NCBI GenBank assembly: GCA_963924555.1
Contig: OZ004594.1
Coordinates: forward strand, 1,302,001-1,366,000
Direction: 5' to 3'
Source: Crambe crambe
Lineage: Eukaryota > Porifera > Demospongiae > Poecilosclerida > Crambeidae
Length of the DNA: 64,000 nucleotides
A program made the position numbers and the translations under genes. The notes beneath the pieces are model-generated. The model was given only the letters and a program-made list of their open reading frames with translations, did no database searches and was not told where the DNA came from. Positions 36,635-49,023 of the stretch are shown here, piece after piece. Numbering within the stretch: position 1 is the first letter of the stretch; every line of letters starts with the position of its first letter.

Positions 36635-39447
36635 ATGTCGTTGGCGGACGAATTGCTAGCTGATTTAGACGAGGTTGGAGGCGAAGCGGACGAAGAGGAA
36701 GAAGATGCCCGAGTAAGTCCAGGAGAGATAAATGTGACAGACTTTAAAGTGGTGTTTTTTAGAATGAAGAAGGTATCATGGAAGCAATGGAAGGGGTGGA
36801 GGAAATGGCTGATCTGTCCAACCAATCAGTGCGAACCATAGCCAAATTGGCATACAGTAACAAGGTATGAACTTTCAGGTCTCGCTTTTTCATGTATCAT
36901 GTTGTATGACCCTTTACCAACTCTCCATGGACGTACGTAGCTGTAATATAACTGTTGCTCATTGTTTAGTTGAAAGAAGCAATGCAGAACATTCGCAAAT
37001 ACACAGAAATAGAGAGAAGTGGAGAAGGTAAATATATTAGATCAGAGTCATGGAGAGACCGTGTTTGTACATTGGTCCCACATCGGCCCTCTGGTCAGAC
37101 ATTGATCCTCTCTCTATGCCTTCTGGTCAGATATTGGGTCCCCTTTGCCTTTTATCTAGGGCACGCAAAATGAATCTCTTTCTTTCTTGCCTTCCAGTTG
37201 TAGGTCCAGCAGAGTCTGATCCAGAATACCAACTGATTGTGGACTCCAACAATCTCGTAGTGGAGCTGGACAACGAAATCAGTAAGTTGGATGCTGACAG
37301 AGGGTATCATGGGCCATGCCTAAGAATAGTATGTATGCATCCATACTTTTCTGTGAAAGCTTTCCTTATCTAGTATCTATGCACAAACACACACACAGAT
37401 GTTATCCACAAGTTTGTTCGGGATCTTTACTCCAAACGGTTTCCCGAGTTGGAGTCTCTTGTCCACACTCCCTTGGAATACATCAGAACTGTCCAGGTTG
37501 GTATCTTGCTAAATATACAATGTATACTCCTTTCATTACCTGTGCTGTACAGCTACTGCAGAATGATTTGGAGGTGACGAAGGTGGACATTGGTGAGGTG
37601 CTTCCTGCTGCCACCATCATGGTGGTCTCTGTCACTGCCTCCACAACGCAGGGGTGAGTGAGTTGGGGGACATCCTGGGGTATTAGTTTCGAGCAATGAA
37701 AGTACGCTCTTGCATTCATTACAGACACAGACTGGAGAATGAAGAGTTGGAAAGAGTCCTAGAAGGATGTGAAATGGTATGATTGTTGGATATTTGGAAG
37801 GGGATGTCCCCAACTATTATTACCTTGCTATTGCTTCATAGGCTTTAACACTCAATGGACAGAAGATGGACATTCTAGCTTATGTTGAGTCTCGTATGTC
37901 CTTCATTGCTCCCAACCTCTCTAAGGTTGTTGGTCCCACTGTTGCAGCAAAACTGATGGGTAATAATTGGGTAGCTCCTCTAATTACTTTTATAATGATT
38001 CTGTCTAATTAATGATTGAAGGAGTGGCTGGTGGACTTGCCTCTCTCTCCAAAATCCCTGGCTGTAATATCTTGGTGAGTTAGACTCGGTAATGGGTACT
38101 GATTGAATGCATTGGAGAGGTGCTGCTTCTCGTCTGTTTTTGGTTCACTCACATACAGGCTCTGTCTTGCGTACTGTCCCTGTACAGGTGTTGGGCAAAC
38201 AGAAGAGGACCCTGGCTGGGTTCTCAACAGCAGCCGTTCTCCCCCATGCTGGTTTCGTCTATTACTCGGAAATAGTTCAAAGTACACCTCTGGTGAGTGA
38301 AATTAACTCAAATGTTATCCCAAACGATGCCCACCAACAATTTATCAGCCAATTACTCTAATTAATGCCCATCAAAATAAACTCGAGTATTGTTAGGCCA
38401 CTCATTATCCAAAATGATGCCCACCTGAAACATGCCTGCCAGTTACTCTAATTAATGCCCATCAAAATAAGCTCTCTATACTGTATTGGATAGGATATTC
38501 GGAGAAAAGTGGCCAGAATTGTTGCATCAAAATGTGTCCTTGCTGCTCGTATGGACAATTTCCATGGAAGTCATGAAGGAGAATATGGTGAAAGTAAGTT
38601 AATAAGCACACACATCTTCCTTTCTTTTGAGCCTGCCTATAAAAGTTTGACCTCTCCTCTCTGTCAGGTTTGCGTGAAGAGTGTCAGAAGAAGATAGATA
38701 AACTCCTGGAACCTCCCCCTGTAAAAGCTCCCAAGCCCCTCCCAAAGCCAGATGACCCAATCAGAAAAAAGAGAGGAGGCAAAAGGTATCTATTATGTCG
38801 ACAACTAGCTGTATACTAATCATCTCCTTTCTTTCTCCTTAAAGAGTTCGGAAAATGAAGGACCGCTACGCACAATCCAGCATGAGGAAGCAAACAAACC
38901 GAATGACTTTTGGAGAGGTAAAATGTTTATTACTTTTTCCTAGATAGAGGAAGATGAGAGGTAAATGTTATTTAGTTTCTCTTTTCTTCCATTTCAGATA
39001 GAGGAAGATGCTTATCAGGATGATTTGGGTTTCTCCAAGGGGCAGCTGGGAAAGGGAGGAGTTGCAGGCCCCGTCAGGGGACCAGTTGTTGACAAGAAAA
39101 CTCAAGTGTCTATTTCAAAACGGCTACAGGTATTGAAGAAGGAAGTTTGAGTTGTTATTAAAATAGCCTATTCACTCCTGGTCCCCCTTGTTTATAGCAA
39201 CGGCTTCAAAAGGCTCAAGTGTTCGGTGGGAAGTCGACAGTCCGAGGGATGACCTCTGGAACTGCATCCAGTGTAGCCTTCACACCTTTGCAAGGACTGG
39301 AAATAGTCAACCCCATGGCTGCCGAGAAGAAAGTGCAAGAAGTAAGATAACACCCACTCTGCTGCAAAATTAGCACATGTATCACTTTCTTTCTTTCAGG
39401 CTAACCAAAAGTATTTTTCAAGTACAGCTTCATTTAAAAAATCCTGA
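36635..39447 (+). CDS. PRPF31: U4/U6 snRNP protein PRP31
   Basis: Sixteen exons give 487 residues (human 499): 36635-36712, 36763-36864, 36970-37027, 37198-37281, 37399-37496, 37553-37653, 37725-37776, 37842-37959, 38022-38074, 38188-38292, 38494-38593, 38668-38785, 38845-38917, 38998-39129, 39198-39341 and 39400-39447. The product is the tri-snRNP factor that binds the 15.5K-U4 snRNA complex. Seen in order: acidic N-terminus (MSLADELLADLDEVGG), NOSIC region, Nop domain (SFIAPNLSKVVGPTVAAKLM, GVAGGLASLSKIPGCNI, VLGKQKRTLAGFST), and the basic Prp31 C-terminal domain (KKRGGKRVRKMKDRYAQSS, RMTFGEIEEDAYQDDLGFS). An AATAAA lies at 39470, just past the stop. It is tail to tail with VPS16. Confidence 0.95.
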
Positions 39448-39577
39448 ATTTTAAAACTAGCTATGCACAAATAAAGTTATTTATACACCTGTATTATTAG
39501 AACAGAATTGTAAAAGCAAGAAAAAAATCAACATGATATGGCAATAACTGCTTTGTACAGTTATTTTGTGTGGTGGT

Positions 39578-42500
39578 TCACTTGGCTAGTCTTGCTTGAT
39601 AAGCCCTGACTTGCTCCATGACTTCATGTATGCGTGATGCCTTGTTCTGCACATCACTTAGCTGTTCCAGGTTCTTATTCTGGAATGCTGTCTCAGCAGC
39701 TTTGCCATACTCACTAGGGGAACAAGAAAAGAATTCAATTGTGTGCTGAGAGAAGAGAGAGAGAGAGACTTACTCCATGCTCATATAGAGGTTGAATCTA
39801 TTCTCTGGAGCTGCTCTTTGAACATACTTGACAGCATCTCTACGGTTACCATGTTTACGACATAACTCAGCAAACGGCTAAAAGATATGGCATTAGTGAG
39901 GACGATAGAACAAGACCAGAACCAATATACCTCATAGCCAATGGGAGATTTCTTCTGTTTTGAAAATCTCTCCATTTCCTCATAGTCTCCTATATGAGCC
40001 AGCCCCCGTATCTTGGCCCACCAGAATCTGGAGACACATAATCATGTATCAAGTTAAAGTGGGAGCACTTTGGTCATTATTATTACATTACAAGGGAACC
40101 CATACCAAGTAGAAAAATGATATTTGGCATTTTAGATAGAATACTATGCCATGCAAGGGGCAGGGTTTCGAACAAGAGTCAGAGAGAAGCTAGTTTCTTG
40201 CTATGAAGTGCCGACTAAAGCCTAGAGAAGAGCAATAAGGTACTGATCAATAATGTCTGGGGCCTCTGTATGGTGCACTTAGCTGTAAATACTTACTGAT
40301 TATCAGAGATTTTGAATTCCCTTCGCAGGTGCTCTGCCAGCTTGGGTTGCCTGTTCTTCACACACTGAAGACAAAAATTTATAAGCTGGGTAAATGATAG
40401 AAGGAAGAACTCACCTCAAGGATAGTGTCGAAGAGAGTGAGTCCCTTGACATTAAAGCTGTACTTTCGCTCAATGTCAGCTTGTTCCTTCAGAAGCTTTT
40501 CTTGTTCTTCTACAACCTACAATCCGGGGGGGGGGGTTAAAATTCTTGACCATACTAGTACCTATGAAACACACCTTTTGATGGAAGAGGTGCTGGCCTT
40601 CGTGAAACTCCTTCTTAGCACTGTGCAAGCAACGGTTTCTCTCTATTTCATCCTGCACAAGTGAAATGATCATCTTAATGTGCAGACTACTGTAACTCTT
40701 AGTACCTTCTTCCTGAAGCTCTGAGCAAAGAGAAGGCACCCAGCTTCAATGAAGTCGCTCTCCTGTCTGTGAAGGTTGAGCAGCTGCTCTTGATCTATTT
40801 CTTTACACAACTATAGGGAGATAAGTGGTTGTTTTGTCTGTCCCAATGCACCCTCTTTTTAAAGCACACCTTCTTGAAGAGAGCAGCTGCCACAGGACGA
40901 TGGTGAAAGAGCTGGAGGTAACGATCCATCTGGGACTGGTACTGCTTGTTCCGCAGTTCCTCCAACACCCCATAAACTACAAACACACCATTCATTAAAA
41001 CCATGTCATATCAACAACCACAACCATGTCAGCTGACCACCATTGATTACAACCATGTCATATTAATAACCATAACCATGTCATATTAACAACCATAACC
41101 ATGTCATATTAACAACCATAACCATGTCAGCTGGATCACCATTCATTACAACCATGTCATATCAACAACCACAACCATGTCAGCTGGGACTCTAGCACTT
41201 GCAAAACTTTACCTAGCTGAGGATCTCCACTTTCTATGGCTTTGTCCAACGCCAAGTCAGCTTTCCTCATCTCCATCAGTAAAGGCACCTGGTCCTTGGC
41301 GTGTACCTCATAATCCAAGAGCTATGAAAGGAAGGAGGGAGGGAGAGAAGAGAGGTGAAAACTTACACATGACTAATTATTTTCCATTACCAGGGCTGCC
41401 AAGCGTAGCCTGTTATTTTCCCGGGCTACCCGGGCAATCTCAGCATAGGAGACGACTGCACTGGCAGTGGCAATTCGATTAATGATAATCTCACCCACTC
41501 TCTCCTCTGTCACACTCTTATCCATCACCTGGAAGGAGGCAAGTAGGGAGCGTGTGAGTTCAAAATAAGAGGAGAAGAAAAGGAGAGATATTTTCCATAC
41601 TTTTCTCATAGCCCACTGTCGTAAGATCTTCACTTCACCCTGGACAGGAGGGATCTTGAGGTACTTGCAAATCTCAAAGGCCATCTGGTACAACCCTCTA
41701 TTGATCAACCTAAATAAATAAACAATTAAACAGATGTAATGAGAATGGATTTACCACGTACCTGTCTATCAGTACACCTGTAGATAGTCGGTAATATCTG
41801 AATATGGAGATTAAGGATTATGGATGCACAGAATCATTTGGTAAAGGGTTCCACGTGTCAAAACTGGTAAAGGGTCACTAATAATATCATTTATTGAGGA
41901 TACTGTTTGAGTGTGATGGGGATTCCTATGAGGGCTGCCCTGACGTTATTCAACACCCTCAGTTGATGACACATCTCCACAAACTGGTTCACCACATCTG
42001 TAGGTACATCTGGACCAAGAAACCCTTTACCGAAATTAGCCGACTGGACCGGTATAGAGTAGTAATAAAATTGAAAAGTTGAAAAGTAAAGAACTGAACC
42101 TTTAGTAGACTCTGCTGTATGTCTGGAGAGAACTCCTCTCCGGCCGCCTTTATGCACTGACTGACGGCGTCAGGAAGCTTGTCCTTAATGTACCGGATGT
42201 ACTCATCAGCTTTGTGGCTCTCGTCACCCTGGGAAAATAAAATGATCTCGAGTTGCTCTCTTGCTGTCTCATGCAGCTGAGCTGTACTACTGTTACCCAC
42301 CTCAAACTCTTTATATGCATCATTCAAGAGTGCCCCTGGTTCCATGGAGCCGATCCTCAAGACAGAGAGAGAGGAGGCTGTCAAGAGTCACATGAGGATA
42401 TCAGATTAGTCACATGATAGTCATGTGATAATATTAGGTCATGGTAATAAACTCACAAGCTACACGATGCATGAATTCACAGCAACTGTTCCTGAGTATT

Positions 42501-42813
42501 CGGACGCCATCTATCTCAGGGATGAGCACACAAGGTTCATGAAATGGGAATCTAACATCACATGGGTCAAGGGTGTTCACGTAGGTACATTCTTAAGTCA
42601 TGATGGTTGATACAAGGCAGGGCATGGCTCTACTTATCTCTCAAATCAGATCCCCCCTTCCTTCCCTCCCCCCTCCTCCCTCTCCCCTCCCTCAGGATAC
42701 TTGCACCAGTGTTTTCCTGTTCCTTTCACAAACATCAACTTCTGCATGACAATCACAAAGAAATCCTTCCCTCCCCTGCAAAGCACACATACACACGTGC
42801 ACACACACACGCG

Positions 42814-42863
<50 letters not shown>

Positions 42864-44447
42864 CACACATACAAACATACACACAGAGAAACACATGCAA
42901 AGTCATACAAACATACACACAGAGAAACACATGCAAAGTAGCAGTGGAAAAGGAGATCACAAACCATTCCATTTGATGTATCTTTAAGCCTGAACCCGTT
43001 TGAAGATCAAACTCTGTTTCACACACCTACAGGTACAAGTTTGTACAAGTACAGTGTCATTTCATCAAGGTTTAAAAGATTTCTCCTGAGAAGTTTAAGG
43101 ATAACTCACCTTGAAATCAGTAGAGCCTCCCCACATGTAGCCTTCCCTATCCACCAGAGCCACTGCTTTCCCTGTGGGAGAAATGGCTATCTTTATCCAG
43201 TAGGGCAGCTCTTTCTTGCACACGACATTCTAATATGAGGGAATTAAAATTAGAGGGGAACGGGGGAGGGGGGGATAAAGACGAAATTTACCTGCGGCAT
43301 CGAGTCAAATGGATCCAGGAGGTAGAGTTTGTTCTCGACAGCTACCGCAATGGACACCTGATTACCCTGAGGTAGGACTTCCCAGCAGCTAGGCTTAGTG
43401 GTGGCAGCTGAGAGAAGCACATACATGATTGTGAAGACATAATACAGTATGATGACCCTCATTCAAAAAGATGGGCAAAGGGTCACCAACACTGCTAGTC
43501 TCTGAACAGCCAGCCAGAGTGATACAAGACAACTCACTTGGAGGAAGATCAGCTAGTTTCTTGACACGGATCTCATCCTTGGGTCTGTCAGAATCCCCAA
43601 CAACAAAGAACTGGTACTTGTTGGACATGACAGCAAAGCCAGCACTGCCCTCCAAAGTATGGAAGAATTTGCACTCACAGACTCTATGATCTTTCACTTC
43701 CTGAAACAAGGAAAAAGTATTGGAGTTGACTGTGTTTGCTAGCATAAACTTGGAGGAAATATGTAATATTACTACAGGCTAAGTTTTGATGGTCTTGTCT
43801 GCATATTGTTGTTGTTGTTGTTTTTGTTGTTGGTGGTGGTGGTGTTGTGTTTTACTCGTGTGATAATTCTGTTGTACTTCAAGACTCCATGGACATCGTA
43901 CACTGTCATATACCCATCCTCTCCAATTGCCACCAGGTTATCTGAACTCGTCCATCCCAGACCAACCACTTTCCCACCTTCAAACTAAAATACAAGAGGG
44001 AAGGATTATCGGAAGAAGGTGGACAAAAGTTCCCTTTTCTTACTGGTATAGAAGTGATAAGATTCCCAGACAAACTGTAGATATCGAAACATCTTCTCAC
44101 TCCACTCTTTGGAATTCCCTTTGGAACAATGGCTATGGATTGTCAATGGTTAAACACTACCTTTTGGTTAACTGAGTTTGTGTTAGTGTAGACACCTTAC
44201 CAACAAGTCCTCCATAAGGCCCAATAGCAACAAGGTTTTCTGCCAAATTTACTTTCCAATCCAAGGTATAATTTAGATGCTTCCTGGGAGGCATTGAGTA
44301 CAACACAACTGATGAAATTAGTTGGCTGACTGACTTGCTAGCAGCTGCACACACACCCACAAATATTGCTTACTTTATGAAAATATCTCCCAAGGGACTC
44401 CAGTCCACTGTAGCAGATGCTTGAATGTCTGCTACCTTCTCTGTCAT
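39578..44447 (-). CDS. VPS16: Vacuolar protein sorting-associated protein 16
   Basis: About 25 exons run from the ATG at 44447 to TGA at 39578-39580. VPS16 is a core subunit of the HOPS and CORVET tethering complexes for late-endosome/lysosome fusion. The N-terminal beta-propeller is seen in blocks: [75 protein letters not shown]. Then [12 protein letters not shown] and [17 protein letters not shown] lead into the alpha-solenoid ([58 protein letters not shown]), ending [10 protein letters not shown]. Exons around 42500-43020, next to a long CA repeat, are the weakest part of the model. Overall it looks complete. It diverges from the death-domain gene at 44585. Confidence 0.9.
40995..41190. 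repeat. Minisatellite in a VPS16 intron
   Basis: Six or more copies of a 24-bp-like unit (AACCATGTCATATTAACAAC and variants with CAGCTG) lie between two solenoid exons. Confidence 0.75.
42787..42945. repeat. CA/CG microsatellite in a VPS16 intron
   Basis: A long (CA)n tract with a CGCGCGCG core, followed by a duplicated 35-36-bp unit (ACATACACACAGAGAAACAC). Confidence 0.9.
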
Positions 44448-44584
44448 TCTGACACAGCTCAATTACTCAGTCTCAAATAGATCAGCTCTTGTATATAAGG
44501 TCATGTGATTAGAACGTGACGGGGCGGGGCTCACTCTGATGATATGAATATCTATGTCTTACTGCAAAGCTAACTGCCGTATCA
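44448..44584. promoter_or_regulatory. Bidirectional promoter, VPS16/death-domain gene
   Basis: 137 bp between start codons. A GC box (GGGGCGGGGC, 44521-44530), an E-box-like GTCATGTGAT (44500-44509) and a TATA-like TATATAAG (44492-44499) are visible. The E-box recalls TFEB/MiT targets of lysosomal genes, but its core departs from CACGTG. Confidence 0.45.
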
Positions 44585-46238
44585 ATGTCGTTACAGCAGG
44601 GAGGAGACATTGAAGAAGAACCTAGCACTTCACAGTCTGACTCTACAGGGGCTGGAAAGAAACCATCCACTTCATTTTCTACTTGTAAGATAAAATGGCT
44701 GGTTCAGTCTAGTTTCTTTTGATTTACTGGCTATACTTTCAGCTTCTGGGGATGAGAGTTTAGAGCTACCCAAGAGCAAGATCCTTGATCCCCCTCCTAC
44801 TGATCCTGAGGCAAGTGGACAAACAAGAAATGAAGAAGTCAATATTAAAGAGAATGGTGAGTGTTAATTAAAATTAGCTATTAGCAAAAATTGCCAATAT
44901 TTTTCCAGAGCTCTTGAAGGAGACTCTTTTGAGCTACATCACTGATTCTAGCAAAATAGATGAAATCATTAATAGTGGTAAGTGTAGGAAAGAAATGTGT
45001 GGATCCTTGAATTTTCCAGCAATGTAACAATTTTCTGGCTGACTTAATAGAATCAAATGATCCAACAAAGCTTGATCCAGCATCTGTCTTCAAGACTCTT
45101 GTGGGTACCATGAATTACCGATGGTTTGATCTCTTCAAGGCATTGGGACTTAGTCACAACAGCCTGGAAGAGATAAGACAGAAGCACCCATATGATCCTA
45201 ATGTCTCTCTCTTTGAGGCCATTCTTAAGTGGCTAAGAGGGAATGAACCCACGCCCAGCTGGAAGGCACTGGCTGACACGCTCAGTTTGAAGTTCTTGGA
45301 ATCGAAACTGGCCACTGAGATCGCAGAGAAGCATTTTTCTGCCAAAGAGAATGCTGAAGCTGAAAAATACAAAGAAGGTAAAAATAATGTAGCATTCTGG
45401 TTTATTCTTTTATGAATACTCTCTAGCTAAGTAGTTATCTTCCTAACCTGGGCTCATTTTTCTCTCTTGGCAGTAAACTTAAACAAAACAAAACAAAAAA
45501 ACCTTCACAGAACTTTTCTTGCATCTTACAGGCCTTACTAATCTACAACCAAGTGAAGGACCACCACCAACTCTTTCTGAGGAAGGAACTGCAGAATTCT
45601 CTCATCTCATCTTAGAAATCACAGACCTGGTGGGTCCAGACGCCCTCACCGAGTTCTTCTACTACCTCAAAGAGTTGTACTGTCCCGATGGATCAAGGTA
45701 CATGGACGAGAAGTATTTCCTAGATCAGACTTCTCCAGATGGCATTCTCATCCCACTTCTCCACAACAGTTTCTTTGTGAGTCAAGATATGGACGTCGTT
45801 ATCACTGTGCTTCAAGGACTGGGAAGGAACGATATTTTGCCTCTTGTAGAACTCTACTCCTCAAAAATAGACATCGGCTATCCAGCATTTCGTGCCATGC
45901 AAGACGTGGAACGGTTCTTTGCACTGTACATCGAATTACATCCTGCCATTGATGATTTGGACTTGGAGGCAGTGTGTTACATCAAACAGGATATCTGCGA
46001 AGTACTAGGAGTGGAGAAAATCCCGTACATGTTGCAGTTTCTCGGCTGGATGAAGGACCCAGTCATAGTGAGGTTCCAGGTTCACCTGTCTCTCGTTGAT
46101 CGAGTAGTGGAGGCAGTGTATGATGACTCCAAGAGCATGGAGAACTATGCTAGGGTTGAGATGAATGTCAGGGGAGCAGCGTTCAATTATGACTTGAATG
46201 TAACAAAAAAGAGACCAAATTTATCAGCTAAGAAGTAG
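44585..46238 (+). CDS. Death-domain protein of unknown function
   Basis: Five exons, 44585-44684, 44743-44856, 44909-44977, 45051-45377 and 45532-46238, give 438 residues. The N-terminus is polar and Ser/Thr/Glu-rich (QQGGDIEEEPSTSQSDSTGA). Around residues 110-195 there is a death domain (RWFDLFKALGLSHNSLEEIR, LFEAILKWLRGNEPTPSWKA, LADTLSLKFLESKLATEIAE). The remaining ~235 residues come from one exon. Part of them (ILIPLLHNSFFVSQDMDVVI, TVLQGLGRNDILPLVELY) resembles a death-effector/CARD-like helical fold, but this is weak. The far end (YMLQFLGWMKDPVIVRFQV) I do not recognise. Probably an adaptor in apoptosis or immune signalling. It is not a close relative of the death domains in the tandem block. 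Confidence 0.8.
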
Positions 46239-46445
46239 CAGTACTCCCATTTTTCATCAAAGATTCACTCGTCATATAATAATTGGTGTGCGCATGTCAT
46301 TGTGTGCTTATTAGGCAAGAAATACGCTTAAAATAATATTAACTTTGTATGCAAGGTTTAAGTCATTCACTGATTTCATGTCTCTTTGATCAAACTGGAA
46401 AAAAAGTTATATCAATAACTAAGAGAGAGAGAGAGCTTCATGAAC

Positions 46446-48931
46446 TCACTCCATATCTCTGAAGTATGTTCTAGTAACAACACAGAGAGCAACCATGGCT
46501 ATTCCAGCAGTAACCAAGACAGCAGCCACTGTAATGCTTGCAACTTCAATCATTTTCATCATGGATATCATGGCAAGACTGGCTTCTACCCCGTAATGAG
46601 GAACACCATCTGCATCACATTATGGGAACAAACCACTCACTACTCAGTCTCATGGTGCTGTGTGGCAATTTCATGAGAGTGTACATGTCCCAGTCATGGG
46701 AGGGAACCCTGTGATTATGGGGCCATTATTGATAGAGGTAAAAAAGTTCACCACTGGGACACACACACACACACACACACACTCTTTAGCTTAGCAGTTA
46801 AATTCACCAGGCCATAGAAATTGGCTGGACATAGTGCTCCGAAATTCAAACCCCGAGCCTTTCCTTATCACATCTCCAATCTTGATAACCTGAAGACCTC
46901 CTATTACATGAAAACATAATAGCTTACAAAAACCAGCCGGCTAAAAAGCAAATAACCCTCACCAGAGCCGTTGCTCCTTAATTGGAAGACTTGCCGTTCA
47001 TTTGTAGTACGCATACCATGAGGGTTGAACCGTACTGGCCCCTTTTTAGAATCCCAAAATTACACATTATTGATTAGCTAAAGAGATTATAATTTATGAG
47101 CCAACCGTTATTCCAATGAAGTCACTTGCGTTGATAAAATCGAACATTCTTTGATGAAACAACTCACTGTCATAACTGCTTCTGATATTGGCATTCTCTA
47201 AGAAGCAACATGAAATAACATCAGCACTGTGAACTGTGCTTGGTGAAAATTGAGCTCTTTTTCAAGACCATTAGCTACATGTACCTAATATTTTTCTAGT
47301 CATTAAAGATGGTCGTGTATTCCTAGAAAATTTTCAGTCATGAGCTACTCAAAGGCTAGTCCCTTGTCCTATCATTAGCAAAACTCACCTCGAAAAACAT
47401 TATCCAGTGCATAAGCCAAAGTCCAAGTGGCATCATAGCAGTATGGAGAAAACTGACTTCTATTGTAAGCAGGAGGCCCCATGAATTTTAAACTCTCCTC
47501 TCTCTTGTACTCAAACCCTCTCTAAACGAAGACAAACATAGCTACAACCTTGCATGGTTAAAGATGAAGTAGTAGCTATATACAATTCCAGACGTTGTGC
47601 TCAAATTATCAGGGACTTGGAAATTGTAGTGCAGAACAGTTAGAGAATGAAGCAGAATTGTCTCCCTCTCCTTCAGGGAGCAAGTGTCATTGTCACTGCT
47701 CTCCCTCAACCACCACTCCCCTCCATACCAGCCCATGAAAATAAGCAGATGGCCGGGGTACCTGATATTTCTTCTATAAGCCTAAAAGGCAAATAAAAAA
47801 AGCCAGTGCATAGCCAGCACATGTGCAGTGCATAGCTAGTGCATGCTAAAGTATAAGGATTTGCCAATGTACGTTTATGTACCTCACACAGAAATGCTAT
47901 AGCATGTCTTTCGTAGCTTGCAACTATGAAAATTCGTGCGGAAGAGTCCTAATAATAATAATAAGGATAAGGAGAAGTATAATTCATGCCTTTCCACAAT
48001 GATTATACTGCTAGTGATCTTACAATCGGTTCTCTCAGTCCAGCAATGCTCTCATTACTCCCAAAGAGTTTCTCAGAGTATGTCACTCCCATTGAGTCCA
48101 GAGAATCCTTTACTGCATTCATGGCCTGAATTGTATCGATAAAGTGTATCTTCTTTCAAAATTTCATTACTTACCATTGTGTAGAGGTTCTCATTTTGAG
48201 TAATGATGGAGACGTGAGTCCAGTTGTAATGTCTTATTAGAGCCGTATAAATTGGAGCAATATCTCTCATTGTCTGGAGAAGTTGGAAGTAGCGACGGAA
48301 GCGTGAACGATTGATGAGTTTAGTAGAACTAGAAGAACAAGATATCTGTTTTATTCAAAAATTATTTTAAAAATCAGCAGACTTAGTACCCCCAACACAT
48401 ACATGAGTGAGGTTGTAGTAGTGGGAGACTTCTGCAGTGGGTTCAGTTGCCACAGAACATCCAGAGCCCAACACTGCCACTTTGGTTATGCCATCATTTG
48501 AGAGGAGTTGGTGAAAGAGAGCATCAAAAGCTATAGTTCTCATACACTGTGATAATTAAGGTAGATAAGGGCATCCTGAAACAGTGGGATATTATGGAGA
48601 ACTTTATCGGAATCCACTGTTCCCATTTACCCTACTATATTCAATGTGTGTCTCGTTACTGGACCTTTAAAACTCTCACCTTGGAATCAGTTAGGGTGTA
48701 ATGAAGTGTGCGATTTGGCAGAATATCTGACCTATTGTTTATGATGTCCAAGGCCACTTTTATTCCAGCAATGTTCCCAGAGCCATTGAACTCACTGCCA
48801 AAGGACTGGATCAGAGCAAAGAAGAGGTGATTGCTCAAGTCACCATTTAAATCTACTGATGGATAAATTTCTTTATAATAAAGTGTGTTCCTAGCGGACA
48901 CACAAAAGAACAGAATAAATAAGATTTTCAT
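46446..48931 (-). CDS. GABA-B-type receptor ectodomain with a single membrane segment (truncated paralogue)
   Basis: Exons from the ATG at 48931: 48931-48680, 48546-48403, 48345-48175, 48125-48024, 47948-47883, 47781-47584, 47521-47389, 47197-47106, 47041-46963, 46900-46808 and 46609-46446, 497 residues. A signal peptide (MKILFILFFCVSA) is followed by a periplasmic-binding-protein/ANF-type ligand domain (LFFALIQSFGSEF, VLGSGCSVATEPTAEVSHYY, LIFMGWYGGEWWLRE, YCYDATWTLAYALD). The last exon has one hydrophobic helix (MIEVASITVAAVLVTAGIA, MVALCVVTRTYF) and then stops at RDME. Each exon matches one of the plus-strand gene. The homologous donor (GTGAGT after ATGGA) survives, but only about 200 bp remain before the next gene and no TM2-TM7 exons are seen. 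It could be a decoy or dimer partner, or a decaying copy. Confidence 0.8.
46762..46783. repeat. (CA)n microsatellite
   Basis: About 11 CA units in an intron of the minus-strand receptor gene, between the last two exons. Confidence 0.9.
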
Positions 48932-49023
48932 TACTAAAAAATAATGCGTTAGTGCACAATGCGCGCGCGCATTTATTATTGTTAAACGCTAAACAAAGCT
49001 TCGGCATTCTTGTGATCACAATA
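48932..49023. promoter_or_regulatory. Bidirectional promoter of the receptor pair
   Basis: Only 92 bp lie between the two start codons. A GCGCGCGCGC run is at 48961-48970. No clear TATA box. The two genes must share or overlap their 5' leaders. Confidence 0.5.

Noticed and set aside
42607-43026. His/Thr- or Cys/Val-rich frames over the CA repeat
   Set aside because: Translation of a dinucleotide microsatellite within a VPS16 intron.
46446-48931. Plain pseudogene label for the minus-strand receptor
   Set aside because: All eleven exons keep splice sites, phase and signal peptide with no internal stop, so a truncated but working product is at least as likely.
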